Source of the DNA: Chiridota heheva | Lineage: Eukaryota; Echinodermata; Holothuroidea; Apodida; Chiridotidae | Reading direction: 5' to 3' | Assembly (NCBI GenBank): GCA_020152595.1 | Contig: JAIGNY010001856.1 | Location: forward strand, 1,506,001 to 1,570,000 | DNA length: 64,000 bases | Shown: positions 33,972-48,144 of the stretch, piece by piece | Layout of the letters: every line of letters begins with the position of its first letter | How positions within the stretch are numbered: position 1 is the stretch's first letter | Position numbers and translations under genes: made by a program | The notes under the pieces: generated by a model | Told to the model about the DNA's origin: nothing | Databases searched by the model: none | Seen by the model: only the letters and a program-made list of their open reading frames with translations

Positions 33972-35740
33972 CACAATGTTGGATTACAATGTTCGATCAC
34001 AATGTTCGATCACAATGTTCGATCACAATGTTCGATCACAATGTTTGATCACAATGTTCGATCACAATGTTTGATCACAATGTTCGATCACAATGTTTGA
34101 TCACAATGCTCGACCACAATGTTCGATCACAATGTTCGATCACAGTGTTCCATCACAATGTTCGATCACAATGTTCGATCACACTGTTCGATCACAATGT
34201 TCGATCACAATGTTCGATCACAATGCTCGACCACAATGTTCGATCACAATGTTCGATCACAGTGTTCCATCACAATGTTCGATCACAATGTTCGATCACA
34301 CTGTTCGATCACAATGTTCGATCACAATGTTCGATCATACTGTTCGATCACAATGTTCGATCACAATGTTTGATCACAATCTTCGATCACAATGTTCGAT
34401 CACAATGTTCGATCACAATGTTCGATCACAATGTTCGATCACAATGTTCGATCACAATGTTCGATCACAATGTTCGATCACAATGTTCGATCACACTGTT
34501 CGATCACAATGTTCGATCACAATGTTCGATCACACTGTTCGATCACACTGTTCGATCACAATGTTCGATCACAATGTTCGATCACACTGTTCGATCACAA
34601 TGTTCGATCACAATGTTTGATCACAATGTTCGATCACAATGTTCGATCACAATGTTCGATCACACTGTTCGATCACAATGTTCGATCACAATGTTCGATC
34701 ACACTGTTCGATCACAATGTTCGATCACAATGTTCGATCACACTGTTCGATCACAATGTTCGATCACAATGCTCGATCACAATGTTCGATCACAGTGTTT
34801 GATCACAATGTTCGATCACAATGTTCGATCACAATGTTCGATCACACTGTTCGATCACAATCTTCGATCACAATGTTCGATCACAATGTTCGATCACAAT
34901 GCTCGATCACAATGTTCGATCACAATGTTTGATCACAATGTTCGATCACACTGTTCGATCACAATGTTCGATCACAATGTTCGATCACAATGTTCGATCA
35001 CAATGTTCGATCACACTGTTCGATCACACTGTTCGATCACAATGTTCGATCACACTGTCCGATCACAATGCTCGATCACAATGTTCCATCACAATGTTCG
35101 ATCACAATGTTCGATCACAATGTTCGATCACAATGTTCGATCACAATGTTTGATCACAATGTTTGATCACAATGATCGATCACAGTGTTCCATCACAATG
35201 TTTGATCACAATGCTCGATCACAATGTTCGATCACACTGTTCGATCACAATGTTCGATCACAATGTTTGATCACAATGTTCCATCACAATGTTCGATCAC
35301 AATGTTCCATCACAATGTTCGATCACAATGTTCGATCACAATGTTCGATCACATTGTTCGATCACAATGTTCGATCACAATGTTCGATCACAGTGTTCCA
35401 TCACAATGTTTGATCACAATGTTCGATCACAATGTTCGATCACAATGTTCGATCACAATGTTCGATCACAATGTTCGATCACACTGTTCGATCACAATGT
35501 TCGATCACAATGTTCGATCACAGTGTTCCACCACAATGTTCGATCACAGTGTTCCATCACAATGTTTGATCACAATGTTCGATCACAATGTTCGATCACA
35601 ATGTTCGATCACAATGTTCGATCACAATGTTCCATCACAATGTTCGATCACAATGTTCCATCACAATGTTCGATCACAATGTTCCATCACAATGTTCGAT
35701 CACAATGTTCGATTACAAAGCTCGATCACAATGCTCGATG
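33972..35740. repeat. 13-bp satellite (GATCACAATGTTC), about 136 copies
   Basis: The unit GATCACAATGTTC recurs with few variants (GTTTGATC, ACTGTTC, GTGTTCCATC, ATGCTCG). As 13 is not divisible by three and the unit has no stop in any frame, all plus-strand frames stay open and encode the same 13-residue repeat (MFDHNVRSQCSIT). The longest frame is 448 codons. I regard this as a satellite, not a gene. Confidence 0.97.
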
Positions 35741-35856
35741 CCATTCAACCATTGCCCACTTCTCTCAACAGCTGAATAGGGAGCAGGAGTGGCAAACGAC
35801 GTACTTCCGCTTTGATGTTCGGCGTATCTGTGTGCATAGCTGTAAAAAAAAAAACT

Positions 35857-35913
35857 GGTTAAGGCTTAAACCGGGTAGCCCAGCATCTCAGTAAAGCGCT
35901 CTAGAGCTACCTA
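35857..35913 (-). mobile_element. Possible tRNA-derived fragment
   Basis: On the minus strand GGTAGCTCTAGAGCGC resembles a pol III A-box and CCGGTTTAAGCC a B-box, about 36 nt apart. The body does not fold into an obvious tRNA, so a SINE or tRNA-pseudogene piece is the best guess. Confidence 0.3.
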
Positions 35914-36099
35914 CTTAATATAATAAACGTTCCTATTACGTGAAACTAAACAACAAAGAAGTTGCATTGAATAAAAATTGAAGAAAATCCGTCGGCAGAT
36001 TCTTCAAGAAAAAAGAACCCTCTGCATATCGCTAACTTCTTGACACAGCTAAATGTGAATATCACTGCTCTTCTCAAATTGCAATCTTAAGCTTGTGAA

Positions 36100-36385
36100 T
36101 GTGCGTTGCTTAATCCTTGTTGCCTAACCATGACTTCCCGCTTAATAAGTTATCAGAGGACTTTGAAGATTTCTTCGAGAACAAAATTTAGTTGATTTGC
36201 TCTGAGCTGGGTCATGTGACGCAACCATCAACACCTCTGGAACCAACTCCATCTATCACCAGTACGTGTGCATCCTCCCATAATGTATTTAACCAGCTGA
36301 GCGCTGAAGAAGTACGTAAAATGATCCTACAAACACCAACCAAACCATGCTCCATTCATCCTTTGCCCACGTGAATCCTCACAGA
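36100..36385 (+). mobile_element. Non-LTR reverse transcriptase fragment (CR1/L2-like)
   Basis: The plus strand reads PLNKLSEDFEDFFENKI, and after a TAG, FNQLSAEEVRKMILQTPTKP followed by CSIHPLPT. This matches the segment before the catalytic core of CR1/L2-type reverse transcriptases (LSxEEVxKLIxxxPxKSCxLDPIPT). It is cut off after that. Confidence 0.7.
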
Positions 36386-36689
36386 ATTTCTGTCACCAAA
36401 CTTCTTGAAAACTATCGTTCTAACTTAAGATTCCTTGGGAAAATGAGAGAAAAAGCTGTTCCTTGTAACCTCAAGATTACCTGTGTACTTACTTGCTTCA
36501 AAACTTTCTTCAGTCTGCCTGCCATAAGAACTATCCAATGGTACAAAAAGGGGCCTGAACTTTACTCTTTCATTATAGGTTTCAATGGAGGTGATGGGGG
36601 AGAAGGGGAGGGGGGGGGGATTAGTTCCGTGCTACCTCTGCCAATAAGACTTGCATGCACCGAAAAAAGCTTCTCCCAAAACAGTATTC

Positions 36690-37240
36690 CCGCTATAGGT
36701 TTGAATGGAAAATCATGTGATTTATAGCAAAGTTATGGCTTGAAAATAAAATGTTAGATTTAAAAAAATCACATTAGGACTGCCAAAAACCCCTGCTAGG
36801 GCTTCAAAAATCCCGCTATGTAGCAGAGCTAAGTCCAAAAGCAACACTCACACAAGGTTTTAATGAAATGTTCTAGCAAAGCTATGCCCCTAGCAGAGTT
36901 GGGGCTTGAAAATGAAATGTAGGCTTCAAAAATCATATTAGGAATTTAAAAATCCCGCTTGGGCTTAAAAAATCCTACTACAGGGCTGCAAAAATCTCCC
37001 GCTATAGGGCTTGCAAAATTTGCAGAGCATTGTCCAGACAGCATTATCTTCCTAGGATTTAATACAATATCATGTAATTTATTGCAGAGTTGAGACTTGA
37101 GAACTTAATTCAGGTTAAAAAATCCTGCTAAGGCTTCAAAATTTGCTGGGTTTCCTCCCCAAAAAGCAATATTCCGTAAAGTTTGAATGAAATATCAAGT
37201 TTTATAGCAGAGCTAGGGCTCGAGAACTTAAGTTTAGGTT
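36690..37240. repeat. Degenerate tandem repeat, about 130-200 bp, four copies
   Basis: Four diverged copies begin near 36692, 36853, 37051 and 37177, each with a GGTTTGAATG(A/G)AA-like start, a TTATAGCAGAGCTA-like block, GGCTTGAAAATG and AAAAATCCCGCT words. Confidence 0.65.
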
Positions 37241-37261
37241 GAAAATGGTACTTTTAAGCTA

Positions 37262-40200
37262 TTAAACCTATTAGTCACGCTCACAAACAGACATTAAACC
37301 TATTAGCCACGCTCACAAACACCAGAGCTCACATTAAACCTATTAGTCACGCTCACAAACAGACATTAAACCTATTAGCCACGCTCACAAACACCAGAGC
37401 TCACATTAAACCTATTAGTCACGCCCACAAACACCCGAGCTCACATTAAACCCATTAGTCACGCTCACAAACACCAGAGCTCACATTAAACTATTAGTCA
37501 CGCTCACAAACACCAGAGCTCACATTAAACTATTAGTCACGCTCACCAAACACCAGAGCTTACATTAAACCTATTAGTCACGCTCACAAACACCAGAGCT
37601 CACATTAAACCTATTAGTCATGCTCACAAACACCAGAGCTCACATTAAACCTATTAGTCACGCTCACAAACACCAGAGCTCACATTAAACCTATTAGTCA
37701 CGCTCACAAACAGACATTAAACCTATTAGCCACGCTCACAAACACCAGAGCTCACATTAAACCTATTAGTCACGCTCACAAATACCAGAGCTCACATTAA
37801 ACCTATTAGTCATGCTCACAAACACCAGAGCTCACATTAAACGTATTAGTCACGCTCACAAACACCGGAGCTCACATTAAACCTATTAGTCACGCTCACA
37901 AACACCAGAGCTTACATTAAACCTATTAGTCACGCTCACAAACACCAGAGCTCACATTAAACTATTAGTCACGCTCACAAACACCAGAGCTCACATTAAA
38001 CTATTAGTCACGCTCACAAACACCAGAGCTCACATTAAACTATTAGTCACGCTCACAAACACCAGAGCTTACATTAAACCTATTAGTCACGCTCACAAAC
38101 ACCAGAGCTCACATTAAACATATTAGTCATGCTCACAAACACCAGAGCTCACATTAAACGTATTAGTCACGCTCACAAACACCGGAGCTCACATTAAACC
38201 TATTAGTCACGCTCACAAACACCAGAGCTTACATTAAACCTATTAGTCACGCTCACAAACACCAGAGCTCACATTAAACTATTAGTCACGCTCACAAACA
38301 CCAGAGCTCATATTAAACTATTAGTCACGCTCACAAACACCAGAGCTCACATTAAACTATTAGTCACGCTCACAAACACCAGAGCTTACATTAAACCTAT
38401 TAGTCACGCTCACGAACACCAGAGCTCACATTAAACTATTAGTCACGCTCACAAACACCAGAGCTTACATTAAACGTTTAAGTGTCGCTCACAAACACAC
38501 AATAAACCTATTAGTCACGCTCACAAACACCAGAGCTCACATTATACCTATTAGTCACGCTTACAAAAACCAGAGCTCACATAAAACCTATTAATCACGC
38601 TCACAAACACCAGAGCTCACATTAAAGCTATTAGTCACGCTCACAAACACCAGAGCTCACATTAAACTATTAGTCACGCTCACAAACACCAGAGCTCACA
38701 TTAAAGTATTAGTCACGCTCACAAACACCAGAGCTTACATTAAACCTATTAGTCACGCTCACAAACACCAGAGCTCACATTAAACTATTAGTCACGCTCA
38801 CAAACACCAGAGCTTACATTAAACCTTTAAGTGTCGCTCACAAACACACAACACACCTATTAGTCACGCTCACAAACACCAGAGCTCACATTATACCTAT
38901 TAGTCACGCTTACAAAAACCAGAGTTTACATTAGACCTATAAGTCACGCTCACAAACACACATTAAACCTATTAGTCACGCTCACAAACACCAGAGCTCA
39001 CATTATACTTATTAGTCACGCACACAAACACCAGAGCTCACATTAAACCTATTAGTCACGCTCACAAACACCAGAGCTCACATTAAACCTATTAGTCACG
39101 CTCACAAACACCAGAGCTCACATTAAACTATTAGTCACGCTCACAAACACCAGAGCTTACGTTAAAGCTATAAGTCACGCTCACAAACACACATTAAACC
39201 TATTAGTCACGCTCACAAACACCGGAGCTCACATTATACCTATTAGTCACGCTCACAAACACCAGAGCTCACATTACCCTATTAGTCCACTCACAAACAC
39301 CAGAGTTTACATTAAACCTATTAGTCACGCTCATAAACACCGGAATTCACATTAAACCTATAAGTCACGGTCACAAACACCAGAGCTTACATTAAAGCTA
39401 TAAGTCACGCTCATAAACACCGGAATTCACATTAAACCTATTAGTCACGCCCACAAACACCAGAGCTCACATTAAAGCTATAAGTCACGGTCACAAACAC
39501 CAGAGCTTACATTAAACCTATTAGTCACGCTCACAAACACCAGAGCTCACATTAAACTGTTAGTCACGCTTACAAATACCAGAGCTTACATTAAACCTTT
39601 AAGTGTCGCTCACAAACACACAATAAACCTATTAGTCACGCTCACAAACACCAGAGCTCACATTATACCTATTAGTCATGCTCACAAACACCCGAGCTCA
39701 CATTAAACTATTAGTCACGCTCACAAACACCAGAGCTTACATTAAACCTTTAAGTGTCGCTCACAAACACACAATAAACCTATTAGTCACGCTCAAAAAA
39801 ACCAGAGCTCACATTAAACCTATTAGTCACGCTTACAAAAACCAGAGCTCACATAAAACCTATTAATCACGCTCACAAACACCAGAGCTCACATTAAACC
39901 TATTAGTCACGCTCACAAACACCAGAGTTTACATTAGACCTATAAGTCACGCTCACAAACACCAGAGCTCACATTAAACCTATTAGTCACGCTCACAAAC
40001 ACCAGAGCTCACATTATACCTATTAGTCACGCTCACAAATACCAGAGCTTACATTACCCTATTAGTCCGCTCACAAACACCAGAGCTCACATTAAACCTA
40101 TTAGTCACGCTCATAAACACCGGAAATCACATTAAACCTATAAGTCACGGTCACAAACACCAGAGCTCACATTAAAGCTATAAGTCACGGTCACAAACAC

Positions 40201-42288
40201 CAGAGCTTACATTAAACCTATTAGTCACGCTCACAAACACCAGAGCTCACATTAAACCTATTAGTCACGCTCACAAACACCCGAGCTCACATTAAACCTA
40301 TTAGTCACGCTCACAAACACCAGAGCTTACATTAAACTATTAGTCACGCTCACACACACCAGAGCTCACATTAAACCTATTAGCCACGCTCACAAACAGA
40401 CATTAAACCTATCAGTCACGCTAACAAACACCAGAGCTCACATTAAACTATTAGTCACGCCCACAAACACCCGAGCTCACATTAAATATATTAGTTCATG
40501 CTCACAAACACCAGAGCTCAAATTAAACTATTAGTCACGCTCACTAGCACCGGAGCTCACAGTAAACCTATTAGTCACGCTCACAAACACCAGAGCTCAC
40601 ATTAAACCTATTAGCCACGCTCACAAACACCAGAGCTCACATTAAACCTATTAGTCACGCCCACAAACACCCGAGCTCACATTAAATCTATTAGTCACGC
40701 TCACAAATACCAGAGCTCACATTAAACCTATTAGTCACGCCCACAAACACCAGAGCTTACATTAAACCTATTAGTCACGCCCACAAACACCCGAGCTCAC
40801 ATTAAACCTATTAGTCACGCCCACAAACACCCGAGCTCACATTAAACCTATTAGTCACGCTCACAAACACCAGAGCTTACATTAAACCTATTAGTCACGC
40901 TCACAAACACCAGAGCTTACGTTAAACCTATTAGTCACGCTCACAAACACCAGAGCTTACATTAAACCTATTAGTCACGCTCACAAACACCAGAGCTTAC
41001 ATTAAACCTATTAGTCACGCTCACAAACACCGGAGCTCACATTAAACCTATTAGTCACGCCCACAAACACCCGAGCTCACATTAAACCTATTAGTCACGC
41101 TCACAAACACCAGAGCTTACATTAAACCTATTAGTCACGCTCACAAACAGACATTAAACCTATTAGCCACGCTCACAAACACCAGAGCTCACATTAAACT
41201 TATTAGTCACGCCCACAAACACCCGAGCTCACATTAAACCTATTAGTTACGCTCACAAACACCAGAGCTCACATTAATTATTAGTCATGCTCACAAACAC
41301 CAGAGCTCACATTAATTATTAGTCACGCTCACAAACACCAGATCTCACATTAATTATTAGTCACGCTCACAAACACCAGAGCTTACATTAAACCTATTAG
41401 TCATGCTCACAAACACCAGAGCTCACATTAAACCTATTAGTCATGCTCACAAACACCCGAGCTCACATTAAACTATTAGTCACGCTCACAAACACCAGAG
41501 CTTACATTAAACCTATTAGTCACGCTCACAAACACCAGAGCTCACATTAAACTATTAGTCACGCTCACAAACACCAGAGCTCACATTAAACCTATTAGCC
41601 ACGCTCACAAACACCAGAGCTCACATTAAACCTATTAGTCACGCCCACAAACACCCGAGCTCACATTAAATCTATTAGTCACGCTCACAAATACCAGAGC
41701 TCACATTAAACCTATTAGTCACGCCCACAAACACCAGAGCTTACATTAAACCTATTAGTCACGCCCACAAACACCCGAGCTCACATTAAACCTATTAGTC
41801 ACGCCCACAAACACCCGAGCTCACATTAAACCTATTAGTCACGCTCACAAACACCAGAGCTCACATTAAACTTATTAGTCACGCCCACAAACACCCGAGC
41901 TCACATTAAACCTATTAGTTACGCTCACAAACACCAGAGCTCACATTAATTATTAGTCATGCTCACAAACACCAGAGCTCACATTAATTATTAGTCACGC
42001 TCACAAACACCAGATCTCACATTAATTATTAGTCACGCTCACAAACACCAGAGCTTACATTAAACCTATTAGTCACGCTCACAAACACCAGAGCTTACAT
42101 TAAACCTATTAGTCACGCTCACAAACACCAGAGCTTACATTAAACCTATTAGTCATGCTCACAAACACCCGAGCTCACATTAAACGTATTAGTCACGATC
42201 ACAAACACACATTAAACCTATTAGTCGCGCTCACAAACACACATTAAACCTATTAGTCGCGCTCACAAACACACATTAAACCTATTTT
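37262..42288. repeat. 40-bp satellite, about 5 kb
   Basis: The unit is CACATTAAACCTATTAGTCA followed by CGCTCACAAACACCAGAGCT, with 39-bp (one C missing), 36-bp (TTAATTATTAG) and 26-bp (ACAGACATTAAACC) variants. Multi-unit blocks are repeated: the run around 41193-41400 recurs 672 bp later, and that around 40600-40860 recurs 984 bp later. No coding content. Confidence 0.97.
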
Positions 42289-42294
42289 GCACAA

Positions 42295-42745
42295 TTAACA
42301 ATAGCTTCCTATATCTGAAAGGATCAACTTTAACTTATCATTCTCACCTATAAAGCCATCCATGGTATTACCCCTGACTATATTACTGCCATACTCACCA
42401 TAAAAACACAAACTCGTTCGTTGACTCATTCCCAATGCCGCTATTCTCTTAAAGCCCCTATCAATTAGGACCAAAAACCTATGGTGAAACATTATTCTGT
42501 CATTTCAACTTGCAGCCTCGAAACTTTGGAACAATCTCCCCATACTCACATCAGGTATGCCCCTTCAATTAATCACTTTCAAAATGTTTCAAAGACTCAC
42601 CTTTTCTCTTGTTATTCTGATCGGACTGTAATTTTTAGACACTATATGTATTTCTTGTGCCTTTTGTTTTTAAACTCTGAACTTAGGCTTTATTTTAAGA
42701 CTACTGTTTTTAAGACTTGTTATTTTGCTGTATTTTTGCAATTTT
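42295..42745 (+). mobile_element. 3' end of a CR1/L2-like non-LTR retrotransposon
   Basis: The plus strand reads YKAIHGITPDYITAILTIK, then SQCRYSLKAP, KLWNNLPILTSGMPLQLITF and FKMFQRLTF, in shifting frames. This is the standard C-terminal end of CR1/L2-type reverse transcriptase. It is followed by an untranslated tail that merges without a break into the 46-bp satellite. Confidence 0.8.
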
Positions 42746-45700
42746 TGTGCTATATGTAAAGTGCGTTGAGACCACTGGTATTATTGTATAAAGCGCTATA
42801 TGTAATGCCCATCGAAACCACTAGTATTACTGTATAATGCGCTATTTGTAAAGCGCATTGAGACCACTGGTATTACTGTATAAAGCGCTACATGTAAAGC
42901 GCATTGAGACCACTAGTATTATTGTATAAAGCGCTATATGTAATGCCCATCGAAACCACTAGTATTACTGTATAATGCGCTATTTGTAAAGCGCATTGAG
43001 ACCACTGGTATTACTGTATAAAGCGCTACATGTAAAGCGCATTAAGACCACTAGTATTACTGTATAATGCGCTATTTGTAAAGCGCATTGAGACCACTGG
43101 TATTACTGTATAATGCACTATTTGTAAAGCGCATTGAGATTACTGGTATTACTGTATAATGTGCTATATGAAAAGTGCATTGAGACCACTGGTATTACTG
43201 TATAATGCACTATTTGTAAAGCGCATTGAGATTACTGGTATTACTGTATAATGCGCTATATGTAATGCCCATCGAAACCACTAGTATTACTGTATAATGC
43301 GCTACTTGTAAAGTGCATTGAGACCACTGGTATTACTGTATAATGCACTATTTGTAAAGCGCATTGAGATTACTGGTATTACTGTATAATGCGCTATATG
43401 TAATGCCCATCGAAACCACTAGTATTACTGTATAATGCGCTATTTGTAAAGTGCATTGAGACCACTGGTATTACTGTATAATGCACTATTTGTAAAGTGC
43501 ATTGAGACCACTGGTATTACTGTATAATGCTCTATTTGTAAAGCGCATTGAGACCACTGGTATTACTGTATAATGCTCTATTTGTAAAGCGCATTGAGAC
43601 CACTGGTATTACTGTATAATGCACTATTTGTAAAGTGCATTGAGACCACTGGTATTACTGTATAATGCTCTATTTGTAAAGCGTTGAGATTACTGGTATT
43701 ACTGTATAATGCTCTATTTGTAAAGCGCATTGAGACCACTGGTATTACTGTATAATGCACTATTTGTAAAGTGCATTGCGACCACTGGTATTACTGTATA
43801 ATGCTCTATTTGTAAAGCGCATTGAGACCACTGGTATTACTGTATAATGCACTATTTGTAAAGTGCATTGCGACCACTGGTATTACTGTATAATGCTCTA
43901 TTTGTAAAGCGCATTGAGACCACTGGTATTACTGTATAATGCACTATTTGTAAAGTGCATTGAGACCACTGGTATTACTGTATAATGCTCTATTTGTAAA
44001 GCGCGTTGAGATTACTGGTATTACTGTATAATGCTCTATTTGTAAAGCGCATTGAGACCACTGGTATTACTGTATAATGCACTATTTGTAAAGTGCATTG
44101 CGACCACTGGTATTACTGTATAATGCTCTATTTGTAAAGCGCATTGAGACCACTGGTATTACTGTATAATGCACTATTTGTAAAGCGCATTGAGACCACT
44201 GGTATTACTGTATAATGCGCTATTTGTAAAGCGCATTGAGACCACTGGTATTACTGTATAATGCGCTATTTGTAAAGTGCATTGAGACCACTAGTATTAC
44301 TGTATAATGCACTATTTGTAAAGCGCATTGAGACCACTGGTATTACTGTATAATGCGCTATATGTAATGCGCATTGAGACCACTAGTATTATTGTATAAA
44401 GCGCTATTTGTAAAGCGCATTGAGACCACTGGTATTACTGTATAAAGCACTACATGTAAAGCGCATTAAGACCACCAGTATTACTGTATAATGCGCTATT
44501 TGTAAAGCGCATTGAGACCACTGGTATTACTGTATAATGCGCTATATGTAATGCGCATTGAGACCACTAGTATTATTGTATAAAGCGCTATTTGTAAAGT
44601 GCATTGAGACCACTGGTATTACTGTATAATGCGCTATATGTAATGCGCATTAAGACCACCAGTATTACTGTATAATGCGCTATTTGTAAAGCGCATTGAG
44701 ACCACTGGTATTACTGTATAATGCGCTATTTGTAAAGCGCATTGAGACCACTGGTATTACTGTATAATGCGCTATTTGTAAAGCGCATTGAGACCACTGG
44801 TATTACTGTATAATGCGCTATTTGTAAAGCGCGTTGAGACCACTGGTATTACTGTATAATGCGCTATTTGTAAAGCGGCGTTGAGACCACTGGTATTACT
44901 GTATAATCGCTATTTGTAAAGCGCATTGAGACCACTGGTATTACTGTATAATGCGCGCTATATGTAAAAGCGCGTTGAGACCACTGGTATTACTGTATAA
45001 TGCTCTATTTGTAAAGCGCATTGGACCACTGGTATTACTGTATAATGCACTATTTGTAAAGCGCATTGAGACCACTGGTATTACTGTATAATGCGCTATT
45101 TGTAAAGCGCATTGAGACCACTGGTATTACTGTATAATGCGCTATTTGTAAAGCGCATTGAGACCACTGGTATTACTGTATAATGCGCTATTTGTAAAGC
45201 GCATTGAGACCACTGGTATTACTGTATAATGCACTATTTGTAAAGCGCATTGAGACCACTGGTATTACTGTATAATCGCCATTTGTAAAGCGCATTGAGA
45301 CCACTGGTATTACTGTATAATGCGCTATTTGTAAAGCGCGTTGAGACCACTGGTATTACTGTATAATGCGCTATTTGTAAAGCGCATTGAGACCACTGGT
45401 ATTACTGTATAATGCTCTATTTGTAAAGCGCATTGAGACCACTGGTATTACTGTATAATGCTCTTTGTAAAGCGCATTGAGACCACTGGTATTACTGTAT
45501 AATGCACTATTTGTAAAGCGCATTGAGACCACTGGTATTACTGTATAATGCGCTATTTGTAAAGCGATTGAGACCACTAGTATTACTGTATAATGCTCTA
45601 TTTGTAAAGCGCGCATTGAGACCACTGGTATTACTGTATAATGCACTATTTGTAAAGCGCATTGAGACCACTGGTATTACTGTATAATGCGCTATTTGTA

Positions 45701-47556
45701 AAGCGCATTGAGACCACTGGTATTACTGTATAATGCGCTATTTGTAAAGCGCATTGAGACCACTGGTATTACTGTATAATGCTCTTTGTAAAGCGCATTG
45801 AGACCACTGGTATTACTGTATAATGCACTATTTGTAAAGCGCATTGAGACCACTGGTATTACTGTATAATGCGCTATTTGTAAAGCGCATTGAGACCACT
45901 AGTATTACTGTATAATGCTCTATTTGTAAAGCGCATTGAGACCACTGGTATTACTGTATAATGCGCTATTTGTAAAGCGCATTGAGACCACTGGTATTAC
46001 TGGATAATGCACTATTTGTAAAGCGCGTTGAGACCACTGGTATTACTGTATAATGCTCTATTTGTAAAGCGCGTTGAGACCACTGGTATTACTGTATAAT
46101 GCGCTATTTGTAAAGCGCATTGAGACCACTGGTATTACTGTATAATGCGCTATTTGTAAAGCGCATTGAGACCACTGGTATTACTGTATAATGCTCTATT
46201 TGTAAAGCGCATTGAGACCACTGGTATTACTGTATAATGCGCTATTTGTAAAGCGCGTTGAGACCACTGGTATTACTGTATAATGCGCTATTTGTAAAGC
46301 GCATTGAGACCACTGGTATTACTGTATAATGCGCTATTTGTAAAGCGCATTGAGACCACTGGTATTACTGTATAATGCGCTATTTGTAAAGCGCATTAAG
46401 ACCACTGGTATTACTGTATAATGCGCTATTTGTAAAGCGCGTTGAGACCACTGGTATTACTGTATAATGCGCTATTTGTAAAGCGCGTTGAGACCACTGG
46501 TATTACTGTATAATGCGCTATTTGTAAAGCGCATTGAGACCACTGGTATTACTGTATAATGCGCTATTTGTAAAGCGCATTAAGACCACCAGTATTACTG
46601 TATAATGCTCTATTTGTAAAGCGCGTTGAGACCACTAGTATTACTGTATAATGCGCTATTTGTAAAGCGCATTGAGACCACTGGTATTACTGTATAATGC
46701 GCTATTTGTAAAGCGCGTTGAGACCACTGGTATTACTGTATAATGCGCTATATGTAAAGCGCATTGAGACTACTAGTATTACTGTATAATGCGCTATTTG
46801 TAAAGCGCATTGAGACCACTGGTATTACTGTATAATGCGCTATTTGTAAAGCGCGTTGAGACCACTGGTATTACTGTATAATGCGCTATTTGTAAAGCGC
46901 ATTGAGACCACTGGTATTACTGTATAATGCTCTATTTGTAAAGCGCATTGAGACCACTGGTATTACTGTATAATGCGCTATTTGTAAAGCGCGTTGAGAC
47001 CACTGGTATTACTGTATAAAGCGCTATATGAAAAGCGCATTGAGACTACTACTATTACTGTATAATGCACTATTTGTAAAGCGCTTTGCGACCACTAGTA
47101 TTACTGTATAATGCGCTACTTGTAAAGCGCATTGAGACCATTGGTATTACTGGATAATGCACTATTTGTAAAGCGCATTGCGACCACTAGTAATACTGTA
47201 TAATGCACTATTTGTAAAGCGCATTGCGACCACCAGTATTACTGTATAATGAGCTACTTGTAAAGCGCATTGAGATTACTGGTATTACTGTATAAAGCGC
47301 TATATGTAAAGTGCATTGAGACCACTGGTATTATTGTATAAAGCGCTATATAAAAAGCGCATTGAGACTACTAGTATTACTGTATAAAGCGCTATATGTA
47401 AAGCGCATTGAGACTACTAGTATTATTGTATAAAGCGCTATATGTAAAGCGCATTGAGACTACTAGTATTATTGTATAAAGCGCTATTTGTAAAGCGCAT
47501 TGAGACCACCAGTATTACTGTATAATGCGCTATATGTAAAGCGCATTGAGACCACT
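42745..47556. repeat. 46-bp satellite derived from a retrotransposon 3' tail, about 100 copies
   Basis: The unit is CATTGAGACCACTGGTATTA followed by CTGTATAATGCGCTATTTGT and AAAGCG. The first unit is continuous with the retrotransposon 3' end just upstream, and GCGCTATATGTAAAGCGC is a typical 3' hairpin of such elements. Variants (ATGCTC, ATGCAC, GCGTTGAG, ACTAGTATTATTG) are interleaved. Open frames are artefacts. Confidence 0.96.
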
Positions 47557-47569
47557 AAAATAAAACTTA

Positions 47570-48140
47570 TTCATGAGAGGTTTTCACCTTCCCGACTGGC
47601 ATAGTATGTCTTATACATGTTATACATGTTTGTTAGTTTGGGAGGTAAAATTTGAAAAATCATTAACCTGTTGACATCAAAATGAAAAGAATTGGTAAAA
47701 CTGAAGGAAAAACTGTTATTAGAAAATTTTGAAGAATTTAAGAAAACTTCCCGAAAATTGACATAAATATGCCGAAAATGAAGGGAAACTAAAAACAAAA
47801 ATCGAACGTGAATGCTTTCTTTCTGGTTGCCGCCGAGGTCAAATTTTGGTAAATATATAAAAAACTTTCGGATTTTTGTTTTTTCAGAAAATTTCTTTGA
47901 ATTTTGGGCAATTTTGTTCGATTTTTGGTCAATTTTCTTCGGTTTTAGGGTTAATTATATCAATTTCCGGGTAGTTTTTGTTCGATTTTCTTCATTTTGG
48001 GCAAAACAAATTCGGCAAATTTGTTCTATTTTCAGGATTTTTTCTTAATTTTTATAAAGTTTTTTTTTACCAAATTTCCCAATAATTTAACCATCAGTTT
48101 TCCTATTTTTTTTTAAATTTACCTCCCAATTGGGAAGATG
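47570..48140. repeat. Fold-back element of the CCCGAAAATTG family
   Basis: The left edge (GTTTTCACCTTCCCGACTGG ... GGGAGGTAAAATTTGAAAAA) is mirrored at the right edge (TTTAAATTTACCTCCCAATT ... GGGAAGATGAAAT). The interior contains TTCCCGAAAATTGAC on the left and TTTTCGGTTTTAGGG-type units on the right, as in the element at 4420-5025. Confidence 0.65.
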
Positions 48141-48144
48141 AAAT

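Noticed and set aside
34067-35413. 448-codon open frame
   Set aside because: It reads a 13-bp satellite that is open in all frames; kept as a repeat, not a gene.
37262-47556. Regularly spaced repeats that could suggest a CRISPR array
   Set aside because: Units abut directly with no unique spacers, and the DNA is clearly animal.
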